Shown piece by piece: positions 1-9,264 of a DNA stretch of 45,944 nucleotides; the first letter of the stretch is position 1, and each line of letters opens with the position of its first letter. The position numbers and the translations under genes are program-made. The DNA is from Candidatus Sulfotelmatobacter sp. (GTDB lineage Bacteria > Acidobacteriota > Terriglobia > Terriglobales > Acidobacteriaceae), in NCBI GenBank assembly GCA_030041475.1, contig JASHNU010000034.1, forward strand, positions 1 through 45,944. The letters run 5' to 3'. The notes beneath the pieces were generated by a model. It did no database searches, had not been told where the DNA came from, and saw only the letters and a list, made by a program, of their open reading frames with translations.

Positions 1-154
1 TGGGCAGGTTGAAGTGGCAGACGAAGGTGCGGCGTTCCTCGTCGAGGGTGAACTGGAGGTGCATGCCCTCGGGGTTGTCGGGGCCGCAGGCGAAGCAGTA
101 GTTTTTCTTCTGCTGCAGGGTGCGGGTTTCGTGGCCGTGGATCTGCTGAGACAT
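1..154 (-). CDS. PaaI-like hotdog-fold thioesterase, N-terminal fragment
   Basis: The reverse strand reads from an ATG at 154 to the window edge with no stop, giving 51 residues. The segment CFACGPDNPEGMHLQF is the typical N-terminal signature of 4HBT/PaaI-type hotdog thioesterases (CFxCGxxNPxGLxLxF), which hydrolyse acyl-CoA thioesters in the cytoplasm. The catalytic part lies outside the window, so substrate cannot be judged. It is transcribed divergently from the Asp-box gene at 340. The family call rests on this one motif; the gene is partial only because the window cuts it. Confidence 0.7.
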   Translation of the reverse strand, partial: MSQQIHGHETRTLQQKKNYCFACGPDNPEGMHLQFTLDEERRTFVCHFNLP

Positions 155-339
155 GGGAATGATTCTATTGGAAAAAGCGGTTGCGGCGGATTTTCACAAA
201 TGAACACGGATCACGAAACTATTTCCTCCAGCGGTTCAATTCCTGTATACATATCGGTTTTGGCAAATCCTGCGCCGCCGAGATCACCAGGTGCGCCGCG
301 CGGCGATTTCTTTCGACGCACCTGAACCTGGAGATCGCC

Positions 340-3300
340 ATGAAATCGTTCGCCACGTTCGTTGCTGTTCTGGCCATGTTATTTGCGAGTTCGTTTCTTG
401 CCGCACAGGACGCGGAAAAGCCCGCGGCGCCTGCTGCGACGGCTGTGACTAAGAAAGATCAAAAGAAAGAGAAGAAGGAAGAGAAGAAAGAAGAAGCCAA
501 AAAGGAAGAGGGCAAGGAGGAGAAGAAAGGCGGCATGACCGCCGACACTTTCTCCGGCCTGAAGTTCCGGCTTATGGGGCCGGCGGTCGCCTCCGGGCGC
601 GTGATGTCGATTGCCGTGAATCCGAAGAACAAGTCGGAGTTTTATGTCGGCGTTGCGTCGGGCGGAGTGTGGAAGACGGTGAACGACGGCACGACTTGGA
701 CTCCGGTGTTTGACGGCGAAGGCTCGTACTCGATTGGCTGGGTCGCAATCGATCCGAACGATTCTTCGGTTGTCTGGGTCGGGTCGGGCGAGAGCAATTC
801 GCAGCGCAGCGTGGGATGGGGCGATGGAATTTATCGGTCCAACGACGGCGGAAAGAGCTGGGAGAATCTTGGGCTGAAAAAGTCGGAGCACATCGGACGC
901 GTGGTGATTGACCCGCGCGATTCGAAGGTTGTGTATGTCGCGGCGGAAGGACCGCTGTGGGGGCCGGGCGGCGATCGCGGCCTCTACAAGACGACAGACG
1001 GCGGCAAGACCTGGAAGGCCGTGCTGACGATCAGCGAGAACACAGGTGTGGTTGACATAGCGCTCGACCCGTCGAATCCGGACATCCTTTACGCCGCTGC
1101 CTATCAGAGGCGGCGCCACGTATTCACCTTGATCGACGGCGGCCCGGAGAGCGCAATCTACAAGTCCACCGACGCCGGCGCGACCTGGAACAAGTTGAAG
1201 TCGGGCCTGCCGAGCGTTGACATGGGGCGTATTGGTTTGGCGGTTTCGCCGGCCGATCCCAACGTCGTGTACGCCACGATCGAGGCCACGGATGGTAAAG
1301 GCGGCATTTTCCGATCTACCGACAAGGGTGCGACCTGGGAGAAGCGGAACGACTTCGATGCCGGAGCCATGTATTACGCGCGGGTGGTGGCCGATCCGAA
1401 AAATGTGGATCGCATTTTCATCATGAATGTATGGCTGCAGGAATCGCTGGACGGCGGCAAGACCCTGCACAAGGTCAATGAGGTCAATCATCACGAAGAT
1501 AACCACGCGATGTGGATTGATCCAGAAGATACGAAGCACTGGCTGGAAGGCTCCGACGGCGGCATGTGGGAGACCTGGGACGATGCAAAGTCGTGGCAGT
1601 TCAAGGCTAATCTGCCGACGGTGCAGTTCTACGACGTAGCTGTGGACAATGCCCTGCCCTTCTACCACGTCTGCGGAGGCACGCAGGACAATTTCTCCTG
1701 GTGCGGGCCGACGCGGACACGCAATCTGAACGGGATTATGAATGCGGACTGGTACGTAACCACCAACGGAGACGGCTTCCGGTCGCAGGTGGATCCGGTG
1801 GACCCGAACACCGTTTATGCAGAGTCGCAGTATGGCGTGCTGGTACGGTACGACAAACCAACGGGTCAGGAATTAGTGCTGCAGCCGCTCGAAGGCAAGG
1901 GCGAGCCGCCGCTGCGGTGGAACTGGGATTCGCCGATTATCATCAGCCCGCACTCGCATACGCGGCTGTATTTCGCGGCGAACAAGCTCTTCCGCTCGGA
2001 TGATCGCGGCGACACCTGGAAGGCGGTTTCTGGCGACCTGACGCGGCAGATCGATCGCAACAAACTGCCGGTCATGGGCAAGGTGTGGGGTCCAGATGCG
2101 GTGGCAAAGAATCAATCAACTTCGTTCTACGGGAATATCGTTTCGCTTTCCGAGTCGCCGAAAAAAGAGGGCCTGATCTATGTCGGCACGGATGATGGAC
2201 TGATTCAGGTCACGAGCGACGGCGGCGCGAATTGGACAAAGCTCGAAAAGTTTCCGGGCGTTCCCGAGATGACTTATGTGAGCCGTCTGGCCGCTTCGAA
2301 TCAGGATGTCAACACGGTCTACGCGGCATTTGAAGGCCACAAGAACGAGGACTTCAAACCGTATCTGCTGAAGTCAACGGACTCGGGGAAGACCTGGACC
2401 TCGATCGCTGGCAATCTGCCCGAGAACGGCCCGGTGCTAGCATTTGCCGAAGATCCGGTGAACGCGAACCTGTTGTTTGCCGGAACTGAATTCGGCGCTT
2501 TCTTCACAATCGACGGCGGCCAACACTGGGTGCGGCTGAAAGGTGGACTGCCAACCATCGCCGTCCGCGACATGGTCATTCAGACGCGTGAAAACGACTT
2601 GGTCATAGCGACCTTCGGGCGCGGGTTCTACGTCCTCGATGACATCACGCCGCTGCGGCAGATCAAGCCGGAATCGGTGGAGCAGCCGGCGGCTCTGTTC
2701 CCTGTGAAGGATGCGCTGGTTTACATCGAACGGCACCCGTTAGGCGAACCGAAAAAAGGGTTTCAGGGCGACGCGTTTTATACCGCCGACAATCCGCCTT
2801 TCGGAGCGGTGTTCACGATGTACTTGAAGGAGAAGATCAAAACCAGAAAAGAGAAACGGCAGGATGCGGAGAAGGAAACGGCGAAGAAGAACCAGACGCT
2901 TTCCTACCCGACCAATGACGAACTGCGCGCCGAGGCGCAGGAGGCGAAGCCCGAGGTTTACTTCGTCGTGTATGACGAAGGTGGAGCCGCGATCCGCCGC
3001 GTGGAAGGCAGCACCGAGTCGGGATTTCAGCGCGTGGCATGGGATCTGCGGTATGCCGCGCCAAAGGTGCCTGAGCATCGGAGCGAGGGCGAGGAGGATT
3101 TTCCTGAGGCCGGGTCGCAGGGTCCACTGGTGCTTTCCGGAAACTACTCCGTGCGAGCGTTTCAGAAAGTCGATGGCGTAGTGACAGAACTGGCCGGACC
3201 GCAGTCGTTCAAGGTAGCAACCGAGGGGTCCGCTTCCATGAGCGCGTCAGACCGGGCGGCACAGGAGGAATTCTTGCGCAAGACGGCACGATTGTATCGC

Positions 3301-3726
3301 GCTGTGTCGGGAGCGCTGCACACAGCCGAGGACGTGCAGTCGCGGCTGAAAACCATCCGCGAAGCACTGCGCGAGGTCCCCACCGTTGAGAAGCAGCTCG
3401 GCGCAGCTGCCGATTCGATCGAGCAGAGTGATCGGGAAATTCTGCGTGCCTTGCGCGGCGACGTCGAAATCGCGCGCAGAAGTGAAAATGTGCCTTCGTC
3501 GATCGCCGAACGCATCAATTCGGTGATGGAAGGCGAGCGTTTCTCATTGGCCAAACCCACGCAGTCTCACATCGATTCGTACAGTATCGCGGCCGCAGAG
3601 TTTGCGGAACAACTGACCAAGCTTCATGCGCTGGTTGAAGTCGATCTTGGCAAGTTGGAGAAAGACATGGAGGCCGCGGGGGCCCCCTGGACGCCGGGAC
3701 GAGTGCCAGAGTGGTCGGATAAATGA
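340..3726 (+). CDS. Secreted Asp-box (BNR/sortilin-like) beta-propeller protein
   Basis: This 1128-residue exported protein starts at ATG 340. GGAG lies 6 bases upstream and a clear signal peptide follows (MKSFATFVAVLAMLFASSFL, then AAQ); an in-frame start at 181 would bury that peptide. After cleavage comes a Lys/Glu tract (about residues 37-65). Then come many Asp-box repeats of the form SxDxGxxW (for example YRSNDGGKSW, YKTTDGGKTW, FRSTDKGATW, LKSTDSGKTW), which build one or two beta-propellers like the VPS10/sortilin and xyloglucanase-type folds. The last 250 residues are helical and charged, with no domain I recognise. Acidobacteria carry many such proteins. They are thought to bind or process polymers or peptides outside the membrane, but no catalytic site is evident here. 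It may be cotranscribed with the Dph6-like gene 37 bases downstream. Confidence 0.85.
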   Translation: MKSFATFVAVLAMLFASSFLAAQDAEKPAAPAATAVTKKDQKKEKKEEKKEEAKKEEGKEEKKGGMTADTFSGLKFRLMGPAVASGRVMSIAVNPKNKSEFYVGVASGGVWKTVNDGTTWTPVFDGEGSYSIGWVAIDPNDSSVVWVGSGESNSQRSVGWGDGIYRSNDGGKSWENLGLKKSEHIGRVVIDPRDSKVVYVAAEGPLWGPGGDRGLYKTTDGGKTWKAVLTISENTGVVDIALDPSNPDILYAAAYQRRRHVFTLIDGGPESAIYKSTDAGATWNKLKSGLPSVDMGRIGLAVSPADPNVVYATIEATDGKGGIFRSTDKGATWEKRNDFDAGAMYYARVVADPKNVDRIFIMNVWLQESLDGGKTLHKVNEVNHHEDNHAMWIDPEDTKHWLEGSDGGMWETWDDAKSWQFKANLPTVQFYDVAVDNALPFYHVCGGTQDNFSWCGPTRTRNLNGIMNADWYVTTNGDGFRSQVDPVDPNTVYAESQYGVLVRYDKPTGQELVLQPLEGKGEPPLRWNWDSPIIISPHSHTRLYFAANKLFRSDDRGDTWKAVSGDLTRQIDRNKLPVMGKVWGPDAVAKNQSTSFYGNIVSLSESPKKEGLIYVGTDDGLIQVTSDGGANWTKLEKFPGVPEMTYVSRLAASNQDVNTVYAAFEGHKNEDFKPYLLKSTDSGKTWTSIAGNLPENGPVLAFAEDPVNANLLFAGTEFGAFFTIDGGQHWVRLKGGLPTIAVRDMVIQTRENDLVIATFGRGFYVLDDITPLRQIKPESVEQPAALFPVKDALVYIERHPLGEPKKGFQGDAFYTADNPPFGAVFTMYLKEKIKTRKEKRQDAEKETAKKNQTLSYPTNDELRAEAQEAKPEVYFVVYDEGGAAIRRVEGSTESGFQRVAWDLRYAAPKVPEHRSEGEEDFPEAGSQGPLVLSGNYSVRAFQKVDGVVTELAGPQSFKVATEGSASMSASDRAAQEEFLRKTARLYRAVSGALHTAEDVQSRLKTIREALREVPTVEKQLGAAADSIEQSDREILRALRGDVEIARRSENVPSSIAERINSVMEGERFSLAKPTQSHIDSYSIAAAEFAEQLTKLHALVEVDLGKLEKDMEAAGAPWTPGRVPEWSDK

Positions 3727-3763
3727 CCACTCTGCCAAGCGTCCCGCGGATCGGATTAGGATC

Positions 3764-4426
3764 ATGAAACGAATTCTTCTGTCTTGGAGCAGCGGGAAAG
3801 ACAGCGCATGGAGCCTGCATGTTCTGCGGGAGCGCGCGGAATATGAGGTGGTCGGACTGCTAACGACCTTCAATCGAGAGGCCGATCGCGTGGCCATGCA
3901 TGCGGTGCGAAGAGAATTGGTCGAACGTCAGGCTGGCGCCACGGGACTCCCGCTTTGGCAGGTTCCCTTGCCCTGGCCCTGCTCCAATGAGCAGTATGAA
4001 TCGTTGATGGGGCAAACGTGCGCGAAAGCAGTTGCGGAAGGCTTGTATGGAATCGCATTTGGCGATTTGTTTCTTGCCGATGTGCGCGCTTACCGGGAAA
4101 AGCGACTGAAAGATACGGGCTTGATTCCCGTCTTTCCGGTCTGGGGCTTGCCCACTGCGGCGCTGGCGCGAGAGATGATCGCATCCGGGGTGCGAGCAAA
4201 ATTGACTTGCGTGGATACTGCGAAGTTGGACTGCTCGTTCGCTGGCCGTGAATTCGATGAAGCGCTGCTCGCCGCCCTGCCGGAAGACGCCGATCCGTGC
4301 GGCGAACAAGGTGAGTTTCATAGCTTTGTGTACGCAGGCCCGATGCTCAATGCTGTATTGCCCGTTTCTCTCGGCGCGACTGTGGTTCGCGATAGATTTG
4401 TGTTCGCGGACCTGACTTGGGGTTGA
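3764..4426 (+). CDS. Dph6-like adenine nucleotide alpha-hydrolase (ATP pyrophosphatase)
   Basis: A 220-residue cytoplasmic protein of the DUF71/diphthine-ammonia ligase family. The N-terminus has the P-loop-like SSGKDS motif (residues 9-14) that binds ATP pyrophosphate, followed by SAWSLHVLRE. The C-terminal half has CGEQGEFHSFVYAGPM, which matches the GENGEFHT signature of the family. Archaeal and eukaryotic members amidate diphthine on EF2. Bacteria have no diphthamide, so the bacterial substrate is unknown and the ligase name should not be carried over. The start at ATG 3764 gives the usual family N-terminus; the longer in-frame ORF from 3626 only overlaps the preceding gene. The gap to the Asp-box gene is 37 bases, so the two are probably cotranscribed. 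Confidence 0.8.
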   Translation: MKRILLSWSSGKDSAWSLHVLRERAEYEVVGLLTTFNREADRVAMHAVRRELVERQAGATGLPLWQVPLPWPCSNEQYESLMGQTCAKAVAEGLYGIAFGDLFLADVRAYREKRLKDTGLIPVFPVWGLPTAALAREMIASGVRAKLTCVDTAKLDCSFAGREFDEALLAALPEDADPCGEQGEFHSFVYAGPMLNAVLPVSLGATVVRDRFVFADLTWG

Positions 4427-4654
4427 GAAGGCTTTACGCTCTCAAAACACAAATTTCCGCGGAGCGATCCGCATCATCCACAGCGATCTGCTTCTCACGG
4501 ATTTTTTCTCACACCTGCTTGATTTTTTCACGCGCGGCTGTGGTACACTCGCCGCCGACTGTGCTTGCGTCTGATTCGCCCGGACAAGACGGGCGTGGCG
4601 CTGGCCGTGGGGAAAATCCTTTTCGTGTGGTCCTAAGTTCTGGAGGGCTGGGGA

Positions 4655-5461
4655 ATGGGCCTCGCGTTGCTGGTTTTGATCTGGCTGATCACCTTGGTCA
4701 GCACGTATTTCTTTGTCGCCAAAACCTGGTGGCTTCCGGTGGGTGCCGCGCAGGCGGCGCACTGGATCGACGGGCAGTTCGCTCTCACTTACATCGTGAT
4801 GGGGATAGTCTTCCTAGCAGCCCAGCTGGGATTAGGCTACATCGTTTGGAGATACCGCGAGACGCCGTCGTCGCCGCCCGTGAAGTATTCTCATGGCAAC
4901 ACCACGCTCGAGGTCGTATGGACGCTGCTCACCGCTGTACTTTTCATCGGGCTCAACCTGATGGGCAGCACGGTCTGGGCCAGCCAGCGCTTCGCGCCGG
5001 CTGAGGCCGGCGCCGTGCAGGTGGAAGTCACCGGCATGCAGTTCGCATGGTATTTCCGCTATCCCGGCGCGGACGGCACCTATGCCAAGACGACCCCGAA
5101 GCTGATGGATCCCTCGGCGGGCGGCGAAGCCGCGGTGGGGCTTGACCCCAACGATCCTTCCGCCAAGGACGATGTCGTGACCGGCACAATGTATCTGCCG
5201 GTGAATCGCGAAGTCGACTTGAGCCTGCGCGCGGTGGACGTGATTCACAGCTTCTTTGTGCCGTCGCTGCGCTTCAAGCAGGACGCGGTTCCGGGACTGA
5301 ACATTCACTTGCATTTCAAGCCGACCGCGATCGGCGAGTACGAGATCGCCTGCGCCGAACTCTGCGGCCTGGGCCACTACAAGATGCACGGCATGGTGCA
5401 CGTCGTCAGCCAGGAAGATTTTGACAAGTGGCTGGCGGCACGGGAGGCGGAGAAACAGTAA
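4655..5461 (+). CDS. coxB: Cytochrome c oxidase subunit II
   Basis: This 268-residue subunit II of an aa3-type oxidase accepts electrons from cytochrome c at the CuA centre. The CuA ligands are visible: H198 in VIHSFFVP, then C233, E235, C237, H241 and M244 in CAELCGLGHYKM. Hydrophobic segments lie at about 3-22, 45-66 and 86-108. The last two are the usual hairpin; the first is either an uncleaved extra helix or a signal sequence. There is no C-terminal cytochrome c domain, so this is not a caa3 fusion. The start ATG 4655 has GGAGG about 10 bases upstream. It leads the oxidase operon and its stop is one base before the coxA ATG. The 228 bases upstream hold a weak promoter-like TTGATT/TACACT pair near 4519-4549. 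Confidence 0.95.
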   Translation: MGLALLVLIWLITLVSTYFFVAKTWWLPVGAAQAAHWIDGQFALTYIVMGIVFLAAQLGLGYIVWRYRETPSSPPVKYSHGNTTLEVVWTLLTAVLFIGLNLMGSTVWASQRFAPAEAGAVQVEVTGMQFAWYFRYPGADGTYAKTTPKLMDPSAGGEAAVGLDPNDPSAKDDVVTGTMYLPVNREVDLSLRAVDVIHSFFVPSLRFKQDAVPGLNIHLHFKPTAIGEYEIACAELCGLGHYKMHGMVHVVSQEDFDKWLAAREAEKQ

Positions 5462-5462
5462 A

Positions 5463-7199
5463 ATGGCGACCCCAGTTACGGTCCACGCACACGCTGCTCC
5501 TCAAGGGTTCATCCGCAAATACATCTTCAGCACGGACCACAAAGTCATCGGGCTTCAGTACTACTTCCTGGCGCTGGCAGCGGTGTTTGTGGGGATGTTC
5601 CTGTCGCTGCTGATGCGCATTCACATGATCTGGCCCAACACGGTGCTGCCGCTGGTCGGCGAAATCAAGCCCGAGACCTATCTGAGCCTGCTGACGATGC
5701 ACGGCACGATCATGGTGTTTTTCGTGCTGACGACTGCGCCGCAGGGCGGGTTTGGCAATTATGTGCTGCCCATCCAGATTGGCGCGCCGGACATGGCCTT
5801 TCCGGTCTTGAACATGCTGTCGTTCTGGACGACGTTTGTTGGGTTCATCGTGATCATCGCTGCTTTTTTCGTGGGGGGCGGAGCGCCACTGCATGGCTGG
5901 ACTGGATATCCCCCGCTGAGCGCGGTGCAGACGGCCGGACCGGGCGAGGGACTGGGCGCGGATTTGTGGATCACGAGTATCGCCATCTTCTGCCTGGCGT
6001 CGCTGATGGGTGCGCTGAACTTCATCACCACGACGCTTGATCTTCGTGCCAAGGGCATGATCCTGATGCGGATGCCGCTAACGGTCTGGTCGTGGTTCAT
6101 CACCGCGATTCTCGGCTTGCTCGCATTTGGCGTGCTGCTCTCGGCGGGAATTCTGCTCCTCCTCGACCGGAACCTGGGAACGAGCTTCTATGTCCCGCTG
6201 ATCGTCGTCAACGGCGTGGTAATGCAGCACAAAGGCGGCTCCCCGCTGCTCTGGCAACATCTATTCTGGTTCTTCGGCCACCCCGAGGTCTACATCGCGA
6301 TTCTGCCGGGCATGGGCGTGGCTTCGCAGATTATCTCGACGTTCTCGCGCAAGCCGATTTTCGGTTACAAGGCGATGGTCTACGCCATGCTGTCGATCGG
6401 CTTTTTCGGCTTCATGGTTTGGGGCCATCACATGTTCATGAGCGGGATGAGCCCATACTCGGCATTCGCCTTCTCGATCCTGACCATGTGCATCGGCGTG
6501 CCGTCGGCCATCAAGACGTTCAACTGGCTGGGCACGATGCTGCACGGGCACATCCGCTTCCAGACGCCGATGCTGTATGCCATCGGCTTCGTTTCGCTGT
6601 TCGTGTCAGGCGGGCTGAGCGGGCCGTTCCTGGCCCAACCCGTGCTAGACATTCAACTGCATGACACGTACTTCGTCGTCGGGCACTTCCACCTGATCAT
6701 GGGCGTGGCGGCAATCTTCGGCATTTTCGCGGCGACCTATTACTGGTTCCCGAAGATGTTTGGCCGGATGATGAACGAGACCTGGGGGCGCATTCACTTC
6801 TTCATTACGCTGGCCGGAACGTACGCAATCTTCATGCCCATGCATTATCTGGGGATGGCCGGCCAGACGCGACGGTACTCGCAGTTCACAGAAGTGGCCT
6901 ATCAGACCAAGCTGATTCCACTGCAGACCTTCATGACCTACGCGGCGTTCATCACGATCGCGGCGCAATTGATTTTCGTGATCAATCTTTTCTGGAGCAT
7001 GTTCAAGGGGCCCAAGGCCAGCGACAATCCGTGGGAAGCGACTACGCTGGAGTGGACGACCTCGACTCCGCCGCCGCCCGACAATTTCGGCGGCAAGACA
7101 CCGGTTGTGCACAACGGTCCGTATGAGTATGGCGTCCCGGGTGCGCCAAAAGATTACGTGATGCAGACGGATCCGGCGGTGGCGGCAGCCGGACATTGA
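5463..7199 (+). CDS. coxA: Cytochrome c oxidase subunit I
   Basis: The catalytic subunit (578 residues) of a proton-pumping heme-copper oxidase. Visible ligands are H80 (low-spin heme), H273, H322 and H323 (CuB), and H408/H410 in HDTYFVVGHFH (high-spin and low-spin hemes). The FGHPEVY motif supplies the pump glutamate E275 and the cross-linked tyrosine Y277, which places it in the A1 subclass. K351 in VPSAIKTFNW fits the K channel, and the NYVLPIQIGAPDMAFP stretch contains the D-channel aspartate. The ATG at 5463 follows the coxB stop by one base; an in-frame start at 5421 would overlap coxB and adds nothing conserved. Reduces O2 at the cytoplasmic membrane with electrons from coxB. Confidence 0.97.
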   Translation: MATPVTVHAHAAPQGFIRKYIFSTDHKVIGLQYYFLALAAVFVGMFLSLLMRIHMIWPNTVLPLVGEIKPETYLSLLTMHGTIMVFFVLTTAPQGGFGNYVLPIQIGAPDMAFPVLNMLSFWTTFVGFIVIIAAFFVGGGAPLHGWTGYPPLSAVQTAGPGEGLGADLWITSIAIFCLASLMGALNFITTTLDLRAKGMILMRMPLTVWSWFITAILGLLAFGVLLSAGILLLLDRNLGTSFYVPLIVVNGVVMQHKGGSPLLWQHLFWFFGHPEVYIAILPGMGVASQIISTFSRKPIFGYKAMVYAMLSIGFFGFMVWGHHMFMSGMSPYSAFAFSILTMCIGVPSAIKTFNWLGTMLHGHIRFQTPMLYAIGFVSLFVSGGLSGPFLAQPVLDIQLHDTYFVVGHFHLIMGVAAIFGIFAATYYWFPKMFGRMMNETWGRIHFFITLAGTYAIFMPMHYLGMAGQTRRYSQFTEVAYQTKLIPLQTFMTYAAFITIAAQLIFVINLFWSMFKGPKASDNPWEATTLEWTTSTPPPPDNFGGKTPVVHNGPYEYGVPGAPKDYVMQTDPAVAAAGH

Positions 7200-7209
7200 C
7201 GAATTCGCG

Positions 7210-7243
7210 CACCCTCTTTCGCAATGAACGCGAAAGAAGGGTG
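7210..7243 (+). other. Strong hairpin between coxA and the first subunit III gene
   Basis: A 13-base arm at 7210-7222 pairs with 7230-7243 (one bulged A), leaving a 7-base loop. It lies 11 bases after the coxA stop and 24 before the next start. GGGGCAACC follows it rather than a T-run, so it is not a standard intrinsic terminator. It could stabilise or process the operon mRNA, or be a dispersed REP-like palindrome. Confidence 0.6.
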
Positions 7244-7266
7244 GGGCAACCACGGGCTTTTCAGTT

Positions 7267-8001
7267 ATGGCGACTTACACACCAACGACGCCGATTGATG
7301 GAATCGGAGACGGACACAAGCCTCCCGTGCCGCCCGTTGGCGGAGGCGACGACGGCCGGGGCAACAATCTCCCGGACTACGGTGCGCGCCTGCGGCGTGC
7401 TCGGCTGGGCCTGATCTGCGCCATTGCAACCGTTTGCATGGTTTTCATCTCGCTGACCAGCGCTTACATCGTGCGCAAGGGACTGCCGACGTTTGACGAT
7501 GCTTCGTCCAGCTATGTACACGACTGGGGCGTGGTACGCCTGCCCTGGCTCTTGCTGGCCATCAACACAGCCTTGCTGCTGGTGAGCAGCGCGACCATGG
7601 AACTGGCCAGGCGGCAGGCAGCGCGGCAAGCGGCACTGGCTCCGGTGAGTTCGATCCCGGGAGTTTCGCTGGGAAATGAACGCTCATTCCCGTGGCTTGG
7701 ACTGACCGTGCTTCTCGGGTTCGGCTTTCTCGCAGGCCAGTGGCTCGCCTGGGGCGAGTTGCACAACGGCGGCTTTTACATGAATACGAACCCCAGCAGC
7801 TCGTTTGCATTTCTGTTGACCATCACCCACGCGGTGCATCTTGCCGGCGGGATCATCGCGCTCCTTTGGGCTGCAAGTGCTTCCTTGTTGCACCGGCCGG
7901 TGGAAGCGCGGCGGATTGCTGTCGACATTACGGCATGGTACTGGCACTTCATGCTGGTGTTGTGGATTTACATTTTTGCGCTGCTCGGATTCGCGCGATA
8001 G
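7267..8001 (+). CDS. Heme-copper oxidase subunit III, first copy
   Basis: A 244-residue membrane protein of the subunit III (CoxC/CtaE) family, which stabilises subunit I and proton uptake. Hydrophobic helices are visible at about 40-62, 80-105, 137-158, 176-200 and 218-240. Family-typical stretches are FLLTITHAVHLAGGIIALLW and YWHFMLVLWIYIFALLGF near the C-terminus. The first 40 residues are soluble and Pro/Gly-rich. The ATG at 7267 has no strong ribosome site. It is followed 21 bases later by a second, clearly different subunit III gene; the two share the layout but little sequence. It may be the partner of the second copy in one complex, or belong to an alternative isoform. Confidence 0.85.
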   Translation: MATYTPTTPIDGIGDGHKPPVPPVGGGDDGRGNNLPDYGARLRRARLGLICAIATVCMVFISLTSAYIVRKGLPTFDDASSSYVHDWGVVRLPWLLLAINTALLLVSSATMELARRQAARQAALAPVSSIPGVSLGNERSFPWLGLTVLLGFGFLAGQWLAWGELHNGGFYMNTNPSSSFAFLLTITHAVHLAGGIIALLWAASASLLHRPVEARRIAVDITAWYWHFMLVLWIYIFALLGFAR

Positions 8002-8022
8002 AGGGAAAGGGGAATCTAAGGA

Positions 8023-8844
8023 ATGGCCGACGCTACGCTGGAACATGCTGCGGTCGGGCACGGCGCTCCGGGAGAGTTCGAGGCTCCGCTGTTCGGGGCT
8101 TACTCGAAAAAGGTGGGGATGTGGCTCTTCCTCGCGTCAGACTCGCTTACGTTCGGGGCGCTGTTGTTCGCCTTCAGCTACAACCGGCTTTACACCGTTC
8201 CCTGGCCCACGCCCTTCCACGCGGAAAGCATTGCTAGCGCCACCGTCATGACCGCATGCCTGCTTTCGAGTTCGCTGACGATGGTGCTGGCCGTCTTCGC
8301 TGCACAGCGCAACGATCGTGCCTGGACGCGCAACTGGCTGCTGGCCACGATGATCTTTGGCACAGCGTTCATCGTGTTGCACGGCATGGAGTGGACGAAA
8401 CTGATCTCGGGAGGACTGTCGCTGCCCGGGTTTGTAACGATCCTGGGCGTGCATCCTGCCAGTGGTTCTGGAGAGTTAAGCGACATTTCGAAGAACATCC
8501 CACAATTCCCGCAGGCATTTTTCGGGCTCACGGCCATGCACATGCTGCATGTAACCATCGGCGTGATTTACTTGGGTGTGGTCGCGTTCCGGAAATGGTT
8601 TCTGCCGATTCTGGCCGTGATTTGGATCGCGGCGGCGCTGCTGATTCCCGCGGGCAACGTCTTTCACATCCCGGTCCATGTGCTGGGCCTCGGGCTGCTT
8701 CTATGCGCGGTGATTCTGTTTCTCAAGCCGAAGGATTACGACGCACATGACGTGGAAGTTGCGGGGCTGTATTGGCACTTTGTCGACCTGGTGTGGATGT
8801 TCATTTTCCCGCTGGTGTATTTGATGTCGACTAAAGTTTCGTAG
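8023..8844 (+). CDS. Heme-copper oxidase subunit III, second copy
   Basis: A 273-residue subunit III homologue with about seven hydrophobic segments. Recognisable family features are KKVGMWLFLASDSLTFGALL near the N-terminus, AMHMLHVTIGVIYLG in the middle, and the terminal YWHFVDLVWMFIFPLVYL. The last matches the classic C-terminal motif of subunit III better than the preceding gene does. The ATG at 8023 has AAGG close upstream. It sits between the first subunit III gene and the subunit IV gene in one transcription unit. Two adjacent divergent subunit III genes are unusual compared with the one copy in most A1 oxidase operons. Confidence 0.9.
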   Translation: MADATLEHAAVGHGAPGEFEAPLFGAYSKKVGMWLFLASDSLTFGALLFAFSYNRLYTVPWPTPFHAESIASATVMTACLLSSSLTMVLAVFAAQRNDRAWTRNWLLATMIFGTAFIVLHGMEWTKLISGGLSLPGFVTILGVHPASGSGELSDISKNIPQFPQAFFGLTAMHMLHVTIGVIYLGVVAFRKWFLPILAVIWIAAALLIPAGNVFHIPVHVLGLGLLLCAVILFLKPKDYDAHDVEVAGLYWHFVDLVWMFIFPLVYLMSTKVS

Positions 8845-8908
8845 TGTGAAAGATCGGTGAGGGCACGATAATCGAAGAGGGTGCGGCTTCAGCCGCCGAG
8901 GACCGACC

Positions 8909-9244
8909 ATGCACGGGATGGCAGCAACGCATGAAGACAGCAAGCTAAAATACTTCTGGGTTTGGGGAGCGCTGCTGGTTCTGACGGCGATCGAGGTGGT
9001 GCTGGGATACAAGCAGGTCTTCCAGCCGGTGCGCATGCTCGAAGCCCTGATCTTTCTTTCCGTGATCAAGTCGGCGCTGATCATCGGCTACTTCATGCAT
9101 CTGAAATTTGAAAAGGCCCTGATGCGCTGGCTGCTGGTGATTTCGGTGACGGCCTGCTTCGTCATCATGTATTTCTTTTTCTTTCCGGACGCCGATCGGG
9201 TACAGCCGCCGCCGAACGGAGTCGGCTTGCAATACGGGAAATAG
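8909..9244 (+). CDS. Prokaryotic cytochrome c oxidase subunit IV
   Basis: A 111-residue membrane protein with three hydrophobic helices (about 17-35, 46-68 and 74-94). This is the size and layout of the small CtaF/COX4_pro subunit of bacterial aa3 oxidases. The phrase LIFLSVIKSALIIGYFMHLKFE is typical of this family. The ATG at 8909 has GAGGA at 8898-8902; a second in-frame ATG at 8918 is possible. A 5-base-pair hairpin with a TTCA loop (8883-8896) lies just in front of the ribosome site. It probably helps assemble subunits I and III. Confidence 0.85.
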   Translation: MHGMAATHEDSKLKYFWVWGALLVLTAIEVVLGYKQVFQPVRMLEALIFLSVIKSALIIGYFMHLKFEKALMRWLLVISVTACFVIMYFFFFPDADRVQPPPNGVGLQYGK

Positions 9245-9264
9245 CGATCACGAAGGAAGTGGCG

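Noticed and set aside
379-1668. Long minus-strand open frame opposite the Asp-box gene
   Set aside because: It mirrors the codon-position bias of the real gene, has no recognisable domain and contains a Leu/Phe run that is the complement of the Lys/Glu tract.
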